Shown here one piece after another: positions 12,154 to 12,636 of a stretch of 12,636 nucleotides of DNA. The stretch is from positions 1 through 12,636 of the forward strand of contig JACQRD010000030.1 of assembly GCA_016206675.1 (NCBI GenBank). The letters run 5' to 3'. Position 1 is the first letter of the stretch. Each line of letters opens with the position of its first letter. The position numbers and the translations under genes were made by a program. This DNA is from Candidatus Omnitrophota bacterium. GTDB lineage: Bacteria; Omnitrophota; Gorgyraeia; Aquiviventales; Aquiviventaceae. The notes beneath the pieces were generated by a model. That model did not search any database and was not told the DNA's origin. It saw only the letters and a list, made by a program, of their open reading frames with translations.

Positions 12154-12636
12154 ATGAAGCAACGCCAGCATCGACGGACCAGCAATAAAGGATTCGCCCT
12201 CATCGGCAGCTATCTTGCGCTGGCGGCGGTGCTGGTCTACTCGAATCTTCTCACCATGCGCACCATGACCGAACGCCGGGCGGAGCAGCTCCTTCAAGAG
12301 CAGTTACAGGCCTTCGACTTAGCCCAGGGGGCCCTCGAGCATCTCAAAGAGAAACTGTTCGAGTTCGTCCGCGAGCAGCCCTCCTTCGCGCTTCCAGGTG
12401 ACGTGGCCTCTGCGTATGCGTGGATCGACCAACTGGGCGTGGGGGTCCAAACGGGCATCTACGATGGGTTGAACCCGCTGTTCAACCCAGATCCGGACAA
12501 CGCCTTAGCGTTGGAAGGCGTCCCCACGAGTCCGTATCCGGCAGGCCCACTGGAAGTGCGTGACCTGCCGACGTTGCAGCTGACTGGCGCTCGGGCGCAG
12601 GCATGGATCAGCCGGGTCTCGAATATCGGGGAAGAC
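12154..12636 (+). CDS. Type IV pilin-like protein, N-terminal part (PilX/GspK-like, partial)
   Basis: 161 codons are open to the window end; the gene continues beyond it. The N-terminus is a basic leader with the peptidase-type site NKG|FALIG (cleavage after Gly13), then a hydrophobic helix (SYLALAAVLVYSNLL) and a polar amphipathic stretch TMRTMTERRAEQLLQEQLQA. Mature position +5 is Gly18, not the usual Glu, as in tip-located GspK-type pseudopilins, so a PilX/GspK-like role is suggested but unproven. It follows the two minor prepilins but has its own promoter, GEMM-like riboswitch and terminator, so it is probably controlled separately by a cyclic dinucleotide. A 10-codon ORF (12125-12157) ends in an ATGA overlap with this start; GGCGGGA (12143-12149) is a weak ribosome binding site. 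Confidence 0.82.
   Translation, partial: MKQRQHRRTSNKGFALIGSYLALAAVLVYSNLLTMRTMTERRAEQLLQEQLQAFDLAQGALEHLKEKLFEFVREQPSFALPGDVASAYAWIDQLGVGVQTGIYDGLNPLFNPDPDNALALEGVPTSPYPAGPLEVRDLPTLQLTGARAQAWISRVSNIGED

Noticed and set aside
11671..12297. Minus-strand open frame across the pilin gap, containing CSLFGNP
   Set aside because: The peptide is the antisense reading of the riboswitch, palindromes and terminator. It also runs over two pilin genes and has no domain.

Overview
The window is GC-rich, densely coding DNA from a Gram-negative bacterium: it has a TonB-dependent outer-membrane receptor, ExbB/ExbD/TonB, and type IV pilin-like proteins. All recognisable genes are on the + strand. No marker gene fixes the taxon. 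The short palindromic repeats in spacers and inside genes, and the GEMM-type riboswitch, suggest an uncultivated lineage such as Omnitrophota, Nitrospirota or a deltaproteobacterial relative, but that is a weak inference.

Layout. (1) 1-2760: the tail of an unidentified gene, then sucC and sucD (succinyl-CoA ligase beta and alpha, TCA cycle) and a NifU-C-like Fe-S carrier. sucC and sucD are each preceded by a spacer built of short tandem units arranged as inverted arms. sucD carries an in-frame palindromic insertion. (2) 2793-8255: an iron module. Four evenly spaced palindromic operators (35, 34 and 34 bp apart) lie in front of a Fur-family regulator, a DUF2292 protein, a TonB-dependent receptor, exbB, an FTR1 iron permease, exbD and tonB. 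Start-stop overlaps and short gaps indicate one autoregulated operon. The receptor would bring chelated iron across the outer membrane using TonB-ExbB-ExbD energy, and FTR1 is the only inner-membrane iron permease encoded here. (3) 8256-8404: an intergenic element that can fold as an outer stem enclosing three hairpins. (4) 8405-10132: glutamine-dependent NAD+ synthetase (nadE), with a 29-nt palindromic element read through in frame. (5) 10138-12636: another heptamer-repeat spacer, an OmpR-family regulator whose receiver lacks the conserved Lys and Thr/Ser, and two prepilins, the first overlapping the regulator by 4 bp. Then comes a 329-bp gap holding a promoter, a GEMM-I-like (cyclic dinucleotide) riboswitch and an intrinsic terminator, followed by a third pilin-like gene cut by the window end.

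The most remarkable part is 11852-12117. The two halves of a GEMM-I-like aptamer can be read on either side of a 76-nt insertion made of two adjacent palindromic hairpins. One of these has exactly the 6-3-4-3-4-3-6 geometry of the element inside nadE. The 3' strand of the aptamer is then duplicated 29 bp downstream, and the second copy is the left arm of a long terminator hairpin ending in TTTTGTTTT. This looks like a c-di-GMP-type switch for a pilus gene that has been invaded and remodelled by small palindromic elements. The same kind of element also appears inside sucD and nadE, and possibly at the start of the DUF2292 gene.
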